From assembly GCA_029929735.1 (NCBI GenBank), contig JAKELP010000030.1:9141493-9205492 (forward strand): 64,000 bases of DNA, read 5' to 3'. This document shows positions 48,435 through 60,900 of this stretch, piece by piece (position 1 is the first letter of the stretch; the number at the start of each line of letters is the position of its first letter). The stretch is from Mimosa pudica. Lineage: Eukaryota; Streptophyta; Magnoliopsida; Fabales; Fabaceae. Both the position numbers and the translations under genes were made by a program. Under the pieces are notes generated by a model. The model made no database searches. It was not told the origin of the DNA and saw only the letters and a program-made list of their open reading frames with translations.

Positions 48435-48628
48435 AATATGTGTCTACTTATGATTGGTTAAATCACAAATGACATGGTGCACCGGGTTCACGCAAGAATT
48501 TCTCATCTCACTAAATGTCCTAATTAAATTAAGATCCTAGGGATTTTTCCTATTATCTTCCAAATCCATATGACTTTGAGCTTTTGTCAAAACGTTTGAG
48601 TTTTGAATAACAACTTTTTAACTATTAT

Positions 48629-49101
48629 GGGTAAAAGATTAAATTTGCCCCGGAAGTTTTCACCAAGGGTCAAATTTGCCCCTGAAGTTTGTTTAGGATC
48701 ATATTTGCCCCTAAAGTTTACAAAATGGATCAATTCTGCCGTGCAGTTACCCAAAGTTAATTTTGACCGTTAAGTTGGTCAAAATTCACACATGTCATGT
48801 CACGCAATTAGCCACCTCATACCCATAATGCCACGTCATCCTCCTCCTCACACAATCAGCTCAAACTCCATCTCCCATTATGCCATGTCTGCTCCCTGGC
48901 CACCCTCGCGCAGTCCTCACTTTCTCCCCTCCCCTTTCTCCATCTCCGCCCAAGATTTCCACTTTCGTATCTCACTCTCGAAACTGCAGGGCAGAATTGA
49001 TCCATTTTGTAAACTTTAGGGGCAAATATGATCCTAAACAAACTTCAGGGGCAAATTTGACCCTTGGTGAAAACTTCCGGGGCAAATTTGATCTTTTACC
49101 C
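48629..49101. mobile_element. Mutator-type foldback element with unique centre
   Basis: Arms of ~130 bp starting GGGTAAAAGATTAAATTTGC; flanks AACTATTAT and AACTATTAC (9 bp, one mismatch). The centre (about 48760-48990) is C-rich and unlike the arms, so it may be a captured host sequence; no protein domain recognised. Confidence 0.88.
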
Positions 49102-49614
49102 AACTATTACTAACTAGTGTTTGAGCATCTTTCATAATGTGTTTGCTATTAATAACAACTTATTTTTTTATTAAAGGGTCAACGATTAACGACTTAAGAT
49201 TACAAGCAGAATCGAACCTATATATATAAACTCTCACCCTAAAGGGGAAATGTCATACAATTAAGCTACAAGGATCTTGACATTAATAACAATTTTTTAC
49301 TATTATTATCAATTATATTTAGGCACTGTTTGCAAGGTGTTGCATTTTAAATACTAACAATCTTTAAATCTTATGTAATAACAGGTTTTTGACCATGCAT
49401 AACAAACACCATTCACATCACAGGTCTTTTCTTTTCTTCAGAAGAATAAAATTGTCATTTGGGCTTCAAAGATAATTGGCTAAAGTATAATTTTTGTCCC
49501 TTATATTTGCATCAAGTTTCAATTTAGTCATTTATGTTTAGAAAGTATACTTTGAGTCTTTTTTTGTTAACATCGTTAGTTTCTCTTAAATTTAAATGAT
49601 TATTACTTAGTAGC
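49102..49614. other. Intergenic, nothing recognised
   Basis: AT-rich; contains the 'aagtttcaatttagtc' phrase also met at 15.8 kb in inverse form. Confidence 0.4.
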
Positions 49615-50111
49615 TTTGTTACCATGCCGACGGGTCCATTTAATTAACCACATTAACTTGTCTTTTTTTTGCCATCCGTTAACTTGTCATCATTGAAATT
49701 GGGAAACAAAACTATGAAGTAATATACTTCCAGGATATTTAAGATTAAAAAATTTCATAAGTCTGGTAGCTCCTTGGGTAAAGCAATTAGAGCCTTAACC
49801 CATTAGAACAATGATAATAACAACAAATTATAATCAAACATTAACCAAATATAGAAGATATTATTTTCTTAGCAACGAATAATAACAATAACAAAATAGA
49901 GTAAGAAATATACCAACTGCAAGTAGCTATAATTATTCTTGTTTTTCTTGGTAGAAATACATTGAACCTTATATGTGTTTTTCTGGGCCTGATAAGCGGA
50001 GTCTTCTAAGTTTTTTGGGCCAAATCTAAGTGCTTTTAGATCTGAGACCAAATAGATTTAAAATTGGGGCTGCAATAGTAATGAAATACTACTATGCTAG
50101 TATTCCACCTT
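49615..50111. repeat. Dispersed repeat copy 2 (empty site)
   Basis: Collinear with 38815-39576 but without the Stowaway element; the junction AGAAATATACC (around 49905-49915) is the intact target. Confidence 0.8.
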
Positions 50112-50985
50112 GAACACTATTTATATGGGTTTCTCGCTTGGCATGTTAGGTTTATTGTTTGAGGGGCTATCTGTTCTACCCAACTCCGTTTCTTTAGAAA
50201 TAAAGAATGACTCTCTACAATTCTAAATATTCGATTAATTTATTTAATTTGATTAAATCAAAAATTCAATTAAGTTAATACATGATATTACTAATACACC
50301 AAATTATATATACTTTTATTCACACATTTCCTCTCTTTCTTGTGTATCATTGAGGAGTATGAAAATAGATAATGTGATGAAATGCTGAGAAAAGTTTAAA
50401 AGAGGTCTTATACTCAAGAATAAGTTGACCTCCCCAAAAAAATATTATAATTTTTGGCAACAAATAGGTATTATATTTAAGAAAGAATGAATGGTTTTTA
50501 ACTAAATAAATATATCATCAAATTGAAGAAAAATTTATTTGAGACACTTTAAAATATTAAATATAGACACTTCTCTTACTAGATATTTGAACATTAGTAG
50601 ATTTTGTTGATAGGAACTCATCCATTTGACAAAAACCATTTTATAATTTAGATCTTATATTTAATAACAAATGTCATATGATTTTATAAAATGGTTTAAA
50701 CTATAGTTATTGAATCTCTTATATTTGTGAACAAATGTCATATGCTGAATTAATGGTTAAAGCTATAGTTATTGAATTGCAATAGGTAAAATTATAGCTT
50801 GTTTGTTTCTGTTTTTAAAATGGCTTCTCTATTTTTTAAAACAAGAAAGGAAAAAGATGTTTAGTAGCCTAATTTTATAAATTTTGTTTTAAAAAATAAA
50901 ATAAGATGAGAACACGTTTTCTTTATCAGTGAGAACACGTTTTTTTGCCCAAAAGATAAGAACTATAGAACTAATTTTATTGAAT
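50112..50985. other. Intergenic flank of the retrotransposon array
   Basis: No gene. The last ~27 bp (50955-50981) match an internal part of the adjoining LTR (51031-51056) with one indel. Confidence 0.5.
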
Positions 50986-51481
50986 TGAAAGAGATCTCTC
51001 AATTCACAGAATAGGCAACAAAGATAAATGAGATAAAACTATAGAACTAATTTTATTAATCACCACAGCAACAGTATTTGTCTCTGAGAAAGACAAAATT
51101 ACACTAGCTAATATCACAGCTTACATACTGGAAATGGGAAAATAATGCTGATAATCCACCACAGCTTTACATATAGGGAAAGTAAACAAATAGGCTGATA
51201 TCATAGCCTTACATAACCTGAAATTGAGAAAGCAATGTCAGCAAGAGGTAGAGGGATAATGACGATCAAAGTCCATAAAGAGAAAAGAGAGTACAGGGAA
51301 GAATATTCTCACAATAATTCTCACATGCCCCTGTGTTGGTTATTTTTGTTCTTTTATATGCTGTATGTCACGCAACTCTTGTGCCTTCTTTGTCAGCTTG
51401 CGAATTCTGTTACCCCTGCGTGGGCCTTTAATTTGACTAAGCCCATTTGCTACTGCTAATTCCTTGGGCTTGTCCATAACA
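50986..51481 (-). repeat. Chromovirus LTR A (496 bp)
   Basis: First of three LTRs. By eye it differs from LTR B at two positions (51110 and 51435). Left flank TGAAT; the matching duplication would be beyond the window. Confidence 0.92.
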
Positions 51482-53530
51482 TTGCCATCCCCATTAAGTT
51501 GGACCTTGTCCTCAAGGTCAAAATTAGGATATGTTTCCTAAAAATCTTGTAACAGCTCCCACGATGGAGACTTCTGGTTATCCCATTGCACCAGAATTTG
51601 AACTTGCCTTGTACCATTTATTTTAGCTAGCCGTTGTTCCAGGACATCAATGGGCACTAAAGATGGTCCTATATTAGTGGACTGTAAAGGCAGTGGGATA
51701 TGGGGTTCCAGGGTGGTATTTGCACATTTCTTAAGAACAGAAACGTGAAAAACCGGGTGTATACGGGCCCATGATGGAAGCTTCAACTTATATGCAACTG
51801 TACCAATCTTTTTCATTATAGGAAATGGACCAAAGTACCTCATTCCCAACTTCTGATTCTTACGCGTGGCCACCGAAGATTGACGATAAGGTTGAAGCTT
51901 AACATAAACATAATCTCCCTCAGCAAAGTGCACCTCTGAGCGTTTAGCGTCTGCATATTGCTTCATGCGAACTTGAGCTCGGTTTAAATGGTGTTTTAAG
52001 TTATCCAAAATACTGTCTCTCAACTGTAGCTCTTGCTGAACATCTGGAGGGGTAGTCACATCCACCATAGCCGGAATTAATTTTGGAGGATCACGCCCAT
52101 ACACTGCTTTGAAAGGCGTCATTCCAATAGACATATGATGAGAAGTGTTATACCAAAATTCGGCCCAGGGAAGGAATTTAGTCCACAATCGCAGTTGCTC
52201 GGATACAAAACATCGTAGGTACATCTCCAAACTCTTATTTAACACCTCACTTTGGCCATCAGTTTGAGGGTGATATGCCGAGCTCATCGCTAGTGTTGTG
52301 CCCTGCGATTTGAAAAGACGATGCCAAAAATGACCCGTGAATACCTTATCACGATCAGTAACTATGGACTTGGGAATACCATGAAGTTTGACAATATTTT
52401 GGATAAAAGCCTCTGCAACAGTAAAGGCATCGAAGGCAGCTCTAAGTGGAATAAAATGTCCATATTTAGACAAGCGGTCTACCACCACCAAAATTACTGT
52501 ATATCCCTTAGAAGGTGGCAGTCCAACAATAAAGTCCATAGCTATATACTCCCATATGGCAACCGGAATTGGTAATGGGTAGAGAAGTCCGGTCGAAAGT
52601 GACTGGACAGCCTTTGCTCTCTGACAAATATCACATTGGCGAATAAATTGCTGAATGTGTTGGCGCATTCAATGCCAGAAGAACTGCGCAGCAATTCGCT
52701 GGAAAGTTTTATGGAACCCCTCATGTCCACCAATGCTGGAAGCATGAAATTCCGTGAGAATGTCCTTAGTCAAAGACTGAGCAGATTCAGGAATAACTAT
52801 TCGTTGCTTATAAAAAAGCAGTCCATGTTTAACCTGATAATATCGAGCATGGAATTCCTGTTGCTCAACAGCGGTCTTTAAAGCTTGAATTACATCAGAT
52901 TGAGCTTGTACAACTTCAATATCTTGCAACCATGACACAATAGGAGTGGTAACAGCCATGTAACAGCTACGGGATAGAGCATCCGCTGCGATATTTGTCT
53001 TCCCCGGCTTATACTCAATGGTGAAAGAATACCCCAATAATTTTGGTAACCATTCCTGTTGCTCCGGGGTTTGTACAACTTGCTCAGTCATATGCTGAAG
53101 GCTTTGATGATCAGTGCGGATTATGAAGTGATGTCCCACTAAATAATGCCGAAATTTTGCTACTGCCTCCGTAATTGCATACATTTCCCTCACATACGTG
53201 GACTTAGCTTGCATTCTTGAAGAAAGTTTCTTTGAAAAGAATGCTATTGGATGTCCTCGCTGACTAAGAACAGCACCAATACCAGACCCTGATGCATCTG
53301 CTTCTAACACAAAGGGATGAGCAAAATCCGGAAGAACCAAAACTGGAGCATCTGTAACAGCCCTCTTCAAACTCTCAAAAGCTTCTTAGGCCGCATCATG
53401 CCATTGAAATGCATCCTTCTGCAGTAAATCAGTCAAGGGGGAAGCTACATGAGCATAGCCTTTAATAAACCGCCGGTAATACCCAGTAAGTCCCAAAAAT
53501 CCACACAACTGAGAAACTGAAGTGGGGGTC

Positions 53531-54934
53531 TGATAAACTCCATAATTGTACACACATTTCATCTGAATTTCCTGATTTATCGCATGTTTTTTGGTAAATA
53601 AATAGATAGAAATATAGCAATACTCATATGGTAAAGAAAAAATGATAAGAAATAAATGTGCATGAGATTATGAGTTGAAATTGCTTAATTTTTTATATAT
53701 ATGTGTTGAGGAGCTCACCATCCCTTTCTAGTTAATGTGAGTAGGAACAAATGGACAAGCATAGGTACATCAGAAGAATGGTTCGCTGGAAGTTAGCCCT
53801 CAGCGAACGAACCGCGAATCTGCCCCAAAATGCACCCATTCTGCCAATTTCTTCGCTGGAGGTTCGCATTTCGCGAACGAACAGCCAACCTGCCAAAAAG
53901 TGGTTCGCTGGACGTTAGCCTTCAGCGAACGAACAGCGAACCTGCGAACAGAAATGAAACTCTGCGTTTTACATTGTTTCCACTCGAAATTTAGGGTTTA
54001 AAGAGGGCAAAACAGAGGGAGCTGACATTCTTTACTTCTTGGGCATATTGGGGAGCTTTGTGGTGTGCTAGGGCATGGATCTTGGTGGAGATTGAGTTGG
54101 GGTTTGAAGTTTTGAAGAGATTTGGGCTTCACATCTTGGTTCTTCTTCTTCATTCTCCTTCCCTTACTTTTGTTCAATGTTTATGACTATTATTGTATAT
54201 TTTCCTTTGGGTTTATTGGACATGAGTAGCTAAACACTTTGTTTTAGGATTATTTTGAACCCTTGTATGGATTAACTCTTGATATTTCCTCTCCTTTTGT
54301 GATTAATGTTATATATATATTTATTTCACTCTATTCTTAATGCCTCTAAATGCTTGATCACCATTTAGTTGATTTGTACATTTGACTTATGACTTGAGAG
54401 AGCTAGGTTAAGTGTAGAACTTGAGTGAAATAGTGTGAGAACTTGAAGTTTGCATGACAAATGAATGGTTTTGTTAATAAGATAGACATATACTTATTAG
54501 CCTCACATAGCCACATTAGGGTTGAAGCTTAGAAATTGGGTTTTATTAATTGTGACAAGAGATTGCATGATTAATAGAATTAAACATTTGTTCTTGACTC
54601 GACGGAGCATTTACAAGTACATTGTGAACCCTAGGTTAGCACATATATAGCTATTAAAAGCAATTGTGAGAGGAGACATTTTAAGGTTAGGAGATACAGG
54701 GGGGATAAATAATCTTAAGTCCAATTTATCCTTGAAGTTGGATAATCACTTGTTTATAGTTTTTCTTATTTCTTTTTATGGTTACCCTTCACATCTTGAT
54801 ATTTGAATCACTCAAATTGGGCGAGAGTGCGATAATCATTACTTGACCGGGTTTTGGAACCAAATCCTCGTGGGAACGATACTTTTCTTATCACTTTATT
54901 ACTTGGCCCGACCCGTGCACTTGCGGAGCGAACA
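53531..54934 (+). mobile_element. Solo LTR (Tat/Athila-like) nested in chromovirus pol, copy 1
   Basis: 1,404 bp, TGATAAAC...GCGAACA, so TG...CA. Flanks GGGTC (53526-53530) and AGGTC (54935-54939), a 5-bp duplication with one mismatch, or an exact 4-bp GGTC if the end is shifted by one base. It splits the codons for WPT|PTS. The 3' end phrase CTCGTGGGAACGATAC...CACTTGCGGAG is typical of large gypsy LTRs. A hairpin-rich repeat lies at 53780-53950. No internal domain remains, so one LTR is left after LTR-LTR recombination. Confidence 0.88.
53780..53950. repeat. Three hairpin-forming ~45-bp repeats in solo LTR
   Basis: Units start at 53780, 53850 and 53902. Each has GGTTCGCTGGA or CTTCGCTGGA followed by CAGCGAACGAAC or CGCGAACGAAC, so each can fold on itself (TTCGCTG with CAGCGAA). 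Present identically in the second copy at 60211-60381 apart from one substitution. Confidence 0.8.
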
Positions 54935-57401
54935 AGGTCGGCCAATTTAGTACTGCAGAAACTTTAGTCAGATCCATCTCAACTCCGTTAGCAGACACCA
55001 CGTGCCCTAAATAATCCACCTTAAGCAGACCAAACGAGCATTTGCTAAGCTTAGCAAATAAAGAGTGTTGTTGCAACATGTGGAGTACCTTGGTCAAGTG
55101 AGATAAGTGAGGAGGCCAATCCTTGCTATATATTAAGATATCATCAAAAAAAACTAGAACAAACTTAGGCAAGTAAGGCCTGAAAATGTCATTCATCACC
55201 GATTGGAACGTTGCCGGTGCATTGGTCAGGCCAAACGGCATCACCAACCATTCATAGTGTCCATGATGTGTTCTAAAGGCAGTCTTATGGCAATCCTCCT
55301 CTCGAAGTCTGATTTGGTGATATCCGGAACGCAAGTCCATCTTTGAGAAATATTGCGCCCCAAATAATTCATCTAACAACTCATCTACGGTAGGTAAAGG
55401 ATAGGAATCCTTTACGGTTACAGCATTCAATGCCCTATAATCCGTGTAGAAGCGCCAAGTACCATCCTTTTTACGGACCAATAAAACCGGAGCTGAGAAA
55501 GGACTAAGGCTCGGCTGAATAATTCCCGCTGATAGCATCTCCTGTACCATTTCCTCAATCTGGTTCTTCTGTGAAAAGGGATAACGGTAAGGCTTAACTT
55601 AACTGGTGATGTACCCTCCACTAAAGTAATAGCATGATCATGACTACGTCTCGGTGGTAGCTCCTTAGGAGAACTAAAAACATTCTGAAATTTACTCAAC
55701 AATTCCCTCATACCAGATGGTAATTCAGAAGGGATATCCATTGAAAATTCACACTTAACCTCAGCCGCATAATATTCTAGCACAAACAAATCTTCGTAGC
55801 CATTTGTAATCACATACCTCGTCATATGATTAAATTGGATTTCCTGCGGAGAACTATCTTGTAGTCCTTGGAGTGTAATAAATCGACCATCTTTAAAAAT
55901 TTGTAGTGAAGTCGTGCTGTAATCCGCCACATGAGCTCCCAAAGTAGCAAGCCAAGAAGCTCCCAACACTACATCAGCCCCCTTAATATCTACCACAAAA
56001 GCATCAATAGAGAGGTCATGACCCCCAATTCCCAGTGGAAGTTGGCGAATCACACCCTCGCCCAACATGTTGTGTCCATTTCCCACCAATACACGAAATG
56101 AAGGAGCTGGTTCCACGGATAATTGAAGATGATTAACCAAACGTGGCTGCACAAAATTATTTGAACTTCCTCCATCGAGTAATACTGAGACATTCGTACC
56201 CAAAATCTGTCCCTGAAATCGAATCGTACACGAGCCACGTACTCCCATGGAAGCTTGGAGAGAGAGATGATGAAGAACAATCTGCTCTTCCGGAGCTACT
56301 ATTTCTTCAACCGGAAGCTCCGAAGGTTCCTCCACTTCTTCCTGATCTGTGATCATCATCATATAGTGCTTGTTTGGACACTTGTGGGTGGCTGAAAATT
56401 TCTCATCACAGTTATAACAAAGGCCTTTGTCACGGCGAAGTTGAATTTCGGCAGCAGAAAGGCGACGCACCATAGGTGTCGGCTTCGATGGTGGCGTAGG
56501 AAGGAGTGGAGGCTGAGACGGCTTGGAAGTAAATCCAGGAGGAATAGAGGGCGTAGTGGCGGATTTAGAAGACCAAGTGGAAGAAGCCGAATATTTGGAT
56601 TTGGGCCCTTGAAAACTAGATGAGCCACCTTCATCATATAACTTGGCCAAAGCCACAGCTCTTTGTAGATTTCCCGGTTCACGGGCCAGCACATCCTTCC
56701 GAATGGACTTCTCAAGCCCACTGATAAAACAATCAAGAATAGCCTCTTCAGAAAGTCCCACCACCCTATTAGCTAATGTCATAAATTGGGTGTGATATTG
56801 GACCACCGAACCCTCCTGTTCAAGCTTGAATAATTGGGCCAGGGGATTGTCAAAACTAGTAGGCCCATATTGAACCTCAACTGCCTGAATCAAAGCCGCC
56901 CATGTCGGAACCTGGTGATTTCTCTGTAACATCTGAAACCATGGCACCACGTCTCCCTCAAAATGCACTGAAGCCAGCACCACACGTTGTAAATCAGGAG
57001 TATCATAAAATGAAAAATATTGTTCAGCTCTGAAAATTCAATTCAAAGGATCGGTACCATCAAACGGGGAAAATCAATCTTCACCTGGGGAGAATTATGC
57101 TGAACAAAATGGCCACCAGATGACGGCGAATGATTAACAAATGACGACGAAGCAGCATACGACGGGGCTTTCAATAAACCCTCCAATTTATGATGAATCA
57201 GATCTAATGAACGATGAGAGTCTCGTAATACCTGCTCAAAACGATCCATGCGTCGAGAATGTTCTGTGTCAATGTGAGCACAAGTGAGTTGTAACTGAGT
57301 AATCGTATTCTGCATGGCAGCCTCACGAGTATCACCCAATTCCTGTAGTGTCTTGAGATCAGCAGCTAAATCTTTCAGTCGAGTATGCTCCGCCATTGAC
57401 A

Positions 57402-57416
57402 CAATGAAAGCACCAA
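57402..57416 (-). other. Putative primer-binding site of copy 1
   Basis: Directly inside the right LTR the minus strand reads T then TGGTGCTTTCATTG, the place and TGG start expected for a tRNA primer site. The matching tRNA was not identified by eye. The same sequence is at 63831-63845 in copy 2. Confidence 0.5.
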
Positions 57417-57912
57417 TGAAAGAGATCTCTCAATTCACAGAATAGGCAACAAAGATAAATGAGATAAAACTATAGAACTAATTTTATTAATCACCACAGC
57501 AACAGTATTTGTCTCTGAGAAAGACAAAATTACACTAGCTGATATCACAGCTTACATACTGGAAATGGGAAAATAATGCTGATAATCCACCACAGCTTTA
57601 CATATAGGGAAAGTAAACAAATAGGCTGATATCATAGCCTTACATAACCTGAAATTGAGAAAGCAATGTCAGCAAGAGGTAGAGGGATAATGACGATCAA
57701 AGTCCATAAAGAGAAAAGAGAGTACAGGGAAGAATATTCTCACAATAATTCTCACATGCCCCTGTGTTGGTTATTTTTGTTCTTTTATATGCTGTATGTC
57801 ACGCAACTCTTGTGCCTTCTTTGTCAGCTTGCGAATTCTGTTACCCCTGCGTGGGCCTTTAATTTCACTAAGCCCATTTGCTACTGCTAATTCCTTGGGC
57901 TTGTCCATAACA
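57417..57912 (-). repeat. Chromovirus LTR B, shared by both copies
   Basis: Serves as 5' LTR of copy 1 and 3' LTR of copy 2. Confidence 0.93.
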
Positions 57913-57968
57913 TTGCCATCCCCATTAAGTTGGACCTTGTTCTCAAGGTCAAAATTAGGATATGTTTC

Positions 57969-60900
57969 CTAAAAATCTTGTAACAGCTCCCACGATGGAG
58001 ACTTCTGGTTATCCCATTGCACCAGAATTTGAACTTGCCTTGTACCATTTATTTTAGCTAGCCGTTGTTCCAGGACATCAATGGGCACTAAAGATGGTCC
58101 TATATTAGTGGACTGTAAAGGCAGTGGGATATGGGGTTCCAGGGTGGTATTTGCACATTTCTTAAGAACAGAAACGTGAAAAACCGGGTGTATACGGGCC
58201 CATGATGGAAGCTTCAACTTATATGCAACTGTACCAATCTTTTTCATTATAGGAAATGGACCAAAGTACCTCATTCCCAACTTCTGATTCTTACGTGTGG
58301 CCACCGAAGATTGACGATAAGGTTGAAGCTTAACATAAACATAATCTCCCTCAGCAAAGTGCACCTCTGAGCGTTTAGCGTCTGCATATTGCTTCATGCG
58401 AACTTGAGCTCGGTTTAAATGGTGTTTTAAGTTATCCAAAATACTGTCTCTCAACTGTAGCTCTTGCTGAACATCTGGAGGGGTAGTCACATCCACCATA
58501 GCCGGAATTAATTTTGGAGGATCACGCCCATACACTGCTTTGAAAGGCGTCATTCCAATAGACATATGATGAGAAGTGTTATACCAAAATTCGGCCCAGG
58601 GAAGGAATTTAGTCCACAATCGCAGTTGCTCGGATACAAAACATCGTAGGTACATCTCCAAACTCTTATTTAACACCTCACTTTGGCCATCAGTTTGAGG
58701 GTGATATGCCGAGCTCATCGCTAGTGTTGTGCCCTGCGATTTGAAAAGACGATGCCAAAAATGACCCGTGAATACCTTATCACGATCAGTAACTATGGAC
58801 TTGGGAATACCATGAAGTTTGACAATATTTTGGATAAAAGCCTCTGCAACAGTAAAGGCATCGAAGGCAGCTCTAAGTGGAATAAAATGTCCATATTTAG
58901 ACAAGCGGTCTACCACCACCAAAATTACTGTATATCCCTTAGAAGGTGGCAGTCCAACAATAAAGTCCATAGCTATATACTCCCATATGGCAACCGGAAT
59001 TGGTAATGGGTAGAGAAGTCCGGTCGAAAGTGACTGGACAGCCTTTGCTCTCTGACAAATATCACATTGGCGAATAAATTGCTGAATGTGTTGGCGCATT
59101 CAATGCCAGAAGAACTGCGCAGCAATTCGCTGGAAAGTTTTATGGAACCCCTCATGTCCACCAATGCTGGAAGCATGAAATTCCGTGAGAATGTCCTTAG
59201 TCAAAGACTGAGCAGATTCAGGAATAACTATTCGTTGCTTATAAAAAAGCAGTCCATGTTTAACCTGATAATATCGAGCATGGAATTCCTGTTGCTCAAC
59301 AGCGGTCTTTAAAGCTTGAATTACATCAGATTGAGCTTGTACAACTTCAATATCTTGCAACCATGACACAATAGGAGTGGTAACAGCCATGTAACAGCTA
59401 CGGGATAGAGCATCCGCTGCGATATTTGTCTTCCCCGGCTTATACTCAATGGTGAAAGAATACCCCAATAATTTTGGTAACCATTCCTGTTGCTCCGGGG
59501 TTTGTACAACTTGCTCAGTCATATGCTGAAGGCTTTGATGATCAGTGCGGATTATGAAGTGATGTCCCACTAAATAATGCCGAAATTTTGCTACTGCCTC
59601 CGTAATTGCATACATTTCCCTCACATACGTGGACTTAGCTTGCATTCTTGAAGAAAGTTTCTTTGAAAAGAATGCTATTGGATGTCCTCGCTGACTAAGA
59701 ACAGCACCAATACCAGACCCTGATGCATCTGCTTCTAACACAAAGGGATGAGCAAAATCCGGAAGAACCAAAACTGGAGCATCTGTAACAGCCCTCTTCA
59801 AACTCTCAAAAGCTTCTTAGGCCGCATCATGCCATTGAAATGCATCCTTCTGCAGTAAATCAGTCAAGGGGGAAGCTACATGAGCATAGCCTTTAATAAA
59901 CCGCCGGTAATACCCAGTAAGTCCCAAAAATCCACACAACTGAGAAACTGAAGTGGGGGTCTGATAAACTCCATAATTGTACACACATTTCATCTGAATT
60001 TCCTGATTTATCGCATGTTTTTTGGTAAATAAATAGATAGAAATATAGCAATACTCATATGGTAAAGAAAAAATGATAAGAAATAAATGTGCATGAGATT
60101 ATGAGTTGAAATTGCTTAATTTTTTATATATATGTGTTGAGGAGCTCACCATCCCTTTCTAGTTAATGTGAGTAGGAACAAATGGACAAGCATAGGTACA
60201 TCAGAAGAATGGTTCGCTGGAAGTTAGCCCTCAGCGAACGAACCGCGAATATGCCCCAAAATGCACCCATTCTGCCAATTTCTTCGCTGGAGGTTCGCAT
60301 TTCGCGAACGAACAGCCAACCTGCCAAAAAGTGGTTCGCTGGACGTTAGCCTTCAGCGAACGAACAGCGAACCTGCGAACAGAAATGAAACTCTGCGTTT
60401 TACATTGTTTCCACTCGAAATTTAGGGTTTAAAGAGGGCAAAACAGAGGGAGCTGACATTCTTTACTTCTTGGGCATATTGGGGAGCTTTGTGGTGTGCT
60501 AGGGCATGGATCTTGGTGGAGATTGAGTTGGGGTTTGAAGTTTTGAAGAGATTTGGGCTTCACATCTTGGTTCTTCTTCTTCATTCTCCTTCCCTTACTT
60601 TTGTTCAATGTTTATGACTATTATTGTATATTTTCCTTTGGGTTTATTGGACATGAGTAGCTAAACACTTTGTTTTAGGATTATTTTGAACCCTTGTATG
60701 GATTAACTCTTGATATTTCCTCTCCTTTTGTGATTAATGTTATATATATATTTATTTCACTCTATTCTTAATGCCTCTAAATGCTTGATCACCATTTAGT
60801 TGATTTGTACATTTGACTTATGACTTGAGAGAGCTAGGTTAAGTGTAGAACTTGAGTGAAATAGTGTGAGAACTTGAAGTTTGCATGACAAATGAATGGT

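Larger units (their letters stand above)
51538..57402 (-). pseudogene. Chromovirus gag-pol, copy 1 (broken)
   Basis: Read leftward from 57402. Gag: coiled region, then after a frameshift near 57060 and TGA at 57038-57040 a capsid region (VVPWFQMLQ, ending near 56400 in the knuckle CYNCDEKFSATHKC). Protease: VLLDGGSSNNF near 56175. After a 1-base loss near 55595 the RT has KMDLRSGYHQIRL and FFDDILIYS. RT is cut after LNWPT by a 1,404-bp solo LTR. Beyond it: GFLGLTGYYRRF, TAA stop 53386-53388, RNase H (VLEADASGSGIGAVLS, RTDHQSL), integrase HHCC zinc region with TGA 52669-52671, catalytic D,D,E (AMDFIVGLP, VTDRDKVFTG, QTDGQSEVLN), and a chromodomain (ILVQWDNQKSPSWELL). Not able to encode a polyprotein. 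Confidence 0.93.
50986..57912 (-). mobile_element. Ty3/gypsy chromovirus, copy 1 of a tandem array
   Basis: LTRs 50986-51481 and 57417-57912, TG...CA ends (minus-strand start TGTTATGGACAAGCCC). Next to the left LTR is a polypurine tract (GGGGATGGCAA, minus strand) and next to the right LTR a TGG-initial primer-binding-type sequence (TGGTGCTTTCATTG). The order gag, protease, RT, RNase H, integrase and C-terminal chromodomain marks a chromovirus (CCHC knuckle style suggests the Reina side). A solo LTR of another family is nested in pol. Its right LTR doubles as the left LTR of copy 2. Confidence 0.93.

Noticed and set aside
52321..52881. Open frames on the plus strand across integrase
   Set aside because: Antisense shadows of the chromovirus pol; identical ones recur in copy 2, with no domain of their own.
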